From Gemmatimonadota bacterium (GTDB lineage Bacteria; Gemmatimonadota; Gemmatimonadetes; Gemmatimonadales; Gemmatimonadaceae), in contig CANGXK010000120.1 in assembly GCA_947457715.1 (NCBI GenBank), positions 1 to 7,603 of the forward strand: a stretch of DNA of 7,603 nucleotides. Direction: 5' to 3'. Shown here piece after piece: positions 6,035 through 7,603 of the stretch (positions are counted from its first letter, which is position 1; every line of letters starts with the position of its first letter). Made by a program: the position numbers and the translations under genes. The notes beneath the pieces were generated by a model. It saw only the letters and a list, made by a program, of their open reading frames with translations. It was not told the DNA's origin and did no database searches.

Positions 6035-7603
6035 TCAAAAGGTGATTTCGAAGCTGCCCGTGACCGTGCGATAGCGCGGATACGAGAAGCTGTCGAGGCG
6101 GCTGAGCACACTGCCAACTTCGGGGTCGTACCCCTTGTAGCTGGTGAGCGTAACCAGATTACGGCCGATGAGCGACACCGAGGCCTGTTCGGCACCCAGT
6201 CGCGCCAGCGCGCGGGAGAAGCTGCTCGGCAGGCGGTACTTGAGCGACACTTCACGCAGCTTGACGAAGCTCGCGTCTTCCACGAAGTAGCTGGTCGGAT
6301 CGTTGGCCGAGTAGAGCGAGACGTAGTACTCGATGGGCTTCTTGAGTTCCTGCGCCTTGCCCGCCTGGTCGACATCGCGACTGCGCTGGTACTGATACAT
6401 GCGCTGGTTGGTCTGGTTGTACACGTCGCCGCCGATCTGCGCGTCCCACAGCATGAACAGCTGCACGCCGCGCCAGCCGATCGTGTTCGACACACCGAAC
6501 CGGAAGTCCGGGTTGCCGTCGCCGATGCGCGTGACGGCGGCATTGCCCGTCGAGTCGAGCGCACGAACGGGCATACCCCACTGATACGACTGGCTGCCGA
6601 TCGTCACCGCCGGCGTGCCCCAGAGGCGCTTGGTCTCACCATCGGTGTAGGCGTTGCCGGCACCGACGTACACGAGCAGCCCTTCGTCGTTGCGCGCGAA
6701 CTCGCTCGCGCGTGACTGCGCATCGGCCGGCAGTTCGGATGCGTCACCGATGAAGCGGAAGCCGTACATGTTGCCGAGCGTTTCACCGGCGCACCGGAAG
6801 CCCACCGTGTTCGTGGTGAAGCAGGGGCGGTTGAACTCGGTGATCTTGTTGCGCGAACGGTCGGCCACCAGGCCGGCACGCCACGTGAAGTTCGGCTTGC
6901 GCACGATCTGCGCTTCGAGCGTCGCTTCGTACGTGTTGCCCGTGACGGTACCGGCGTTCTGCCACTGGTTGGCGTAGCCGAAGTAGCCGGCGAGCGGAAT
7001 CAGCAGCAGCTGGTCGGAGGTCACCTGACGCGCATACGAGAGCTGAATCGAGTAACGATTCTTCACGATGGCGTCGATGCCGAGTTCGGTTTCCTTCGAG
7101 TACTCCGGCTTCAGGAACTTGTTGCCGAGGTTCTGCTTCACGAGGCCACCGCCTTCGATGAAGTTGAACGTCTCGAACTGGTCGTTGAAGTCGGGGCGGC
7201 CACCGGCCGTTCCCTGCGACGCGCGGAGCTTGAACTCGTTGAAGACGCTCTTGAGCGGGAACCAGGTCTCTTCAGACAGGCGGTAGGCCGCCGAGCCGCG
7301 GTAGTACCAGTTCTCCTGCTCCTCCGGTCCGAACAGCGAGCTGCCGTCCATACGCGCCAAACCGTCGATAATGAGCTTGCCTTTGTAGTCGGCGGCCGCG
7401 CTCACGAAGAACGAGTTGGTACGGATCGTCTCGCTCGTGGAATTCACAAAGCGGACGGTCGCGTTATTCAGGCTGTTCACGCCGGGCGCCGAGAAGATCT
7501 GACCGCTCGCATTCACGAGGTCGTTCGTCTCGCGCTCCATCAGGCCACGCACCGTGCTGCGCAACGTGACGCTGCCGACGCGCTTGAGCAGGTTGGCTGA
7601 CAG
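6035..7603 (-). CDS. SusC/RagA-like TonB-dependent receptor, C-terminal part (cut by window edge)
   Basis: The frame is open up to the window edge (first visible residues LSANLLKRVGSVT), so only the last 522 residues are present; the family is usually about 1000 residues, and the signal peptide, carboxypeptidase-like domain, TonB box and plug are outside. The visible part is the beta-barrel. Landmarks typical of SusC are FKLRASQGTAGGRPDFND, LKPEYSKETELGIDAIVKNR, YARQVTSDQLLLIPLAGYFG, WQNAGTVTGNTYEATLEAQI, and near the end ASFVKLREVSLKYRLP, LIGRNLVTLTSYKGYDPEVG and YRTVTGSFEITF. The last residue is Phe, as in the C-terminal strand recognised by the BAM complex. It imports substrate bound by its SusD partner using TonB energy. 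The stop (6035-6037) lies 17 bases before the SusD-like start. A TTG at 7564 is internal, not the start. Confidence 0.93.
   Translation of the reverse strand: MSANLLKRVGSVTLRSTVRGLMERETNDLVNASGQIFSAPGVNSLNNATVRFVNSTSETIRTNSFFVSAAADYKGKLIIDGLARMDGSSLFGPEEQENWYYRGSAAYRLSEETWFPLKSVFNEFKLRASQGTAGGRPDFNDQFETFNFIEGGGLVKQNLGNKFLKPEYSKETELGIDAIVKNRYSIQLSYARQVTSDQLLLIPLAGYFGYANQWQNAGTVTGNTYEATLEAQIVRKPNFTWRAGLVADRSRNKITEFNRPCFTTNTVGFRCAGETLGNMYGFRFIGDASELPADAQSRASEFARNDEGLLVYVGAGNAYTDGETKRLWGTPAVTIGSQSYQWGMPVRALDSTGNAAVTRIGDGNPDFRFGVSNTIGWRGVQLFMLWDAQIGGDVYNQTNQRMYQYQRSRDVDQAGKAQELKKPIEYYVSLYSANDPTSYFVEDASFVKLREVSLKYRLPSSFSRALARLGAEQASVSLIGRNLVTLTSYKGYDPEVGSVLSRLDSFSYPRYRTVTGSFEITF

Noticed and set aside
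7562..7564. TTG as start of the SusC-like gene
   Set aside because: The frame stays open to the window edge with a plausible receptor sequence, and the plug and signal peptide would be missing.
1..7603. CRISPR arrays, tRNA or rRNA genes, transposases, toxin-antitoxin or retron genes
   Set aside because: Reading both strands revealed no regularly spaced repeats, no cloverleaf-like sequences and no protein motifs of these systems.

Overview
The window is GC-rich bacterial DNA that probably comes from Gemmatimonadota or a similar high-GC lineage with Bacteroidota-type outer-membrane nutrient uptake. The basis is a SusC/SusD pair in strongly GC-biased codons, a Tat-exported aldo/keto reductase and mostly weak Shine-Dalgarno sites. 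This assignment is inference; there is no rRNA or other phylogenetic marker in the window.

Layout from left to right. (1) Bases 3-269, plus strand: the C-terminal part of a YbjN-like protein cut by the window edge, then a 21-codon ORF (322-387) that looks like the beginning of a truncated gene. (2) Bases 424-2531, minus strand: a translationally coupled pair, a conserved glycosyltransferase-like protein followed by a GDP-mannose 3,5-epimerase-like extended SDR sugar epimerase; together they suggest surface polysaccharide or glycoconjugate synthesis. (3) Bases 2532-2678: a short divergent control region with an 8-bp inverted repeat and a small AT-rich island. (4) Bases 2679-4311, plus strand: a two-gene unit with 4 bases between the genes, a Tat-signal aldo/keto reductase with a complete Asp-Tyr-Lys-His tetrad and a secreted protein of unknown function with a conspicuous His/Asp-rich segment. 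(5) Bases 4297-4385: a long imperfect palindrome built from CGCAGAG-like heptamers, sitting between convergent genes; its left arm encodes the last residues of the secreted protein. (6) Bases 4410-7603, minus strand: a SusD-like lipoprotein and, upstream of it, the C-terminal part of a SusC-like TonB-dependent receptor that runs off the right edge.

The genes form three separate functional blocks (sugar modification, exported redox, outer-membrane import). I see no convincing new multi-gene defence, mobile or RNA-based system. The items most worth a second look are the palindromic element that supplies the 3' end of a gene, the exported reductase plus secreted-protein pair, and the epimerase that keeps the GDP-mannose epimerase cysteine but seems to lack its partner lysine.
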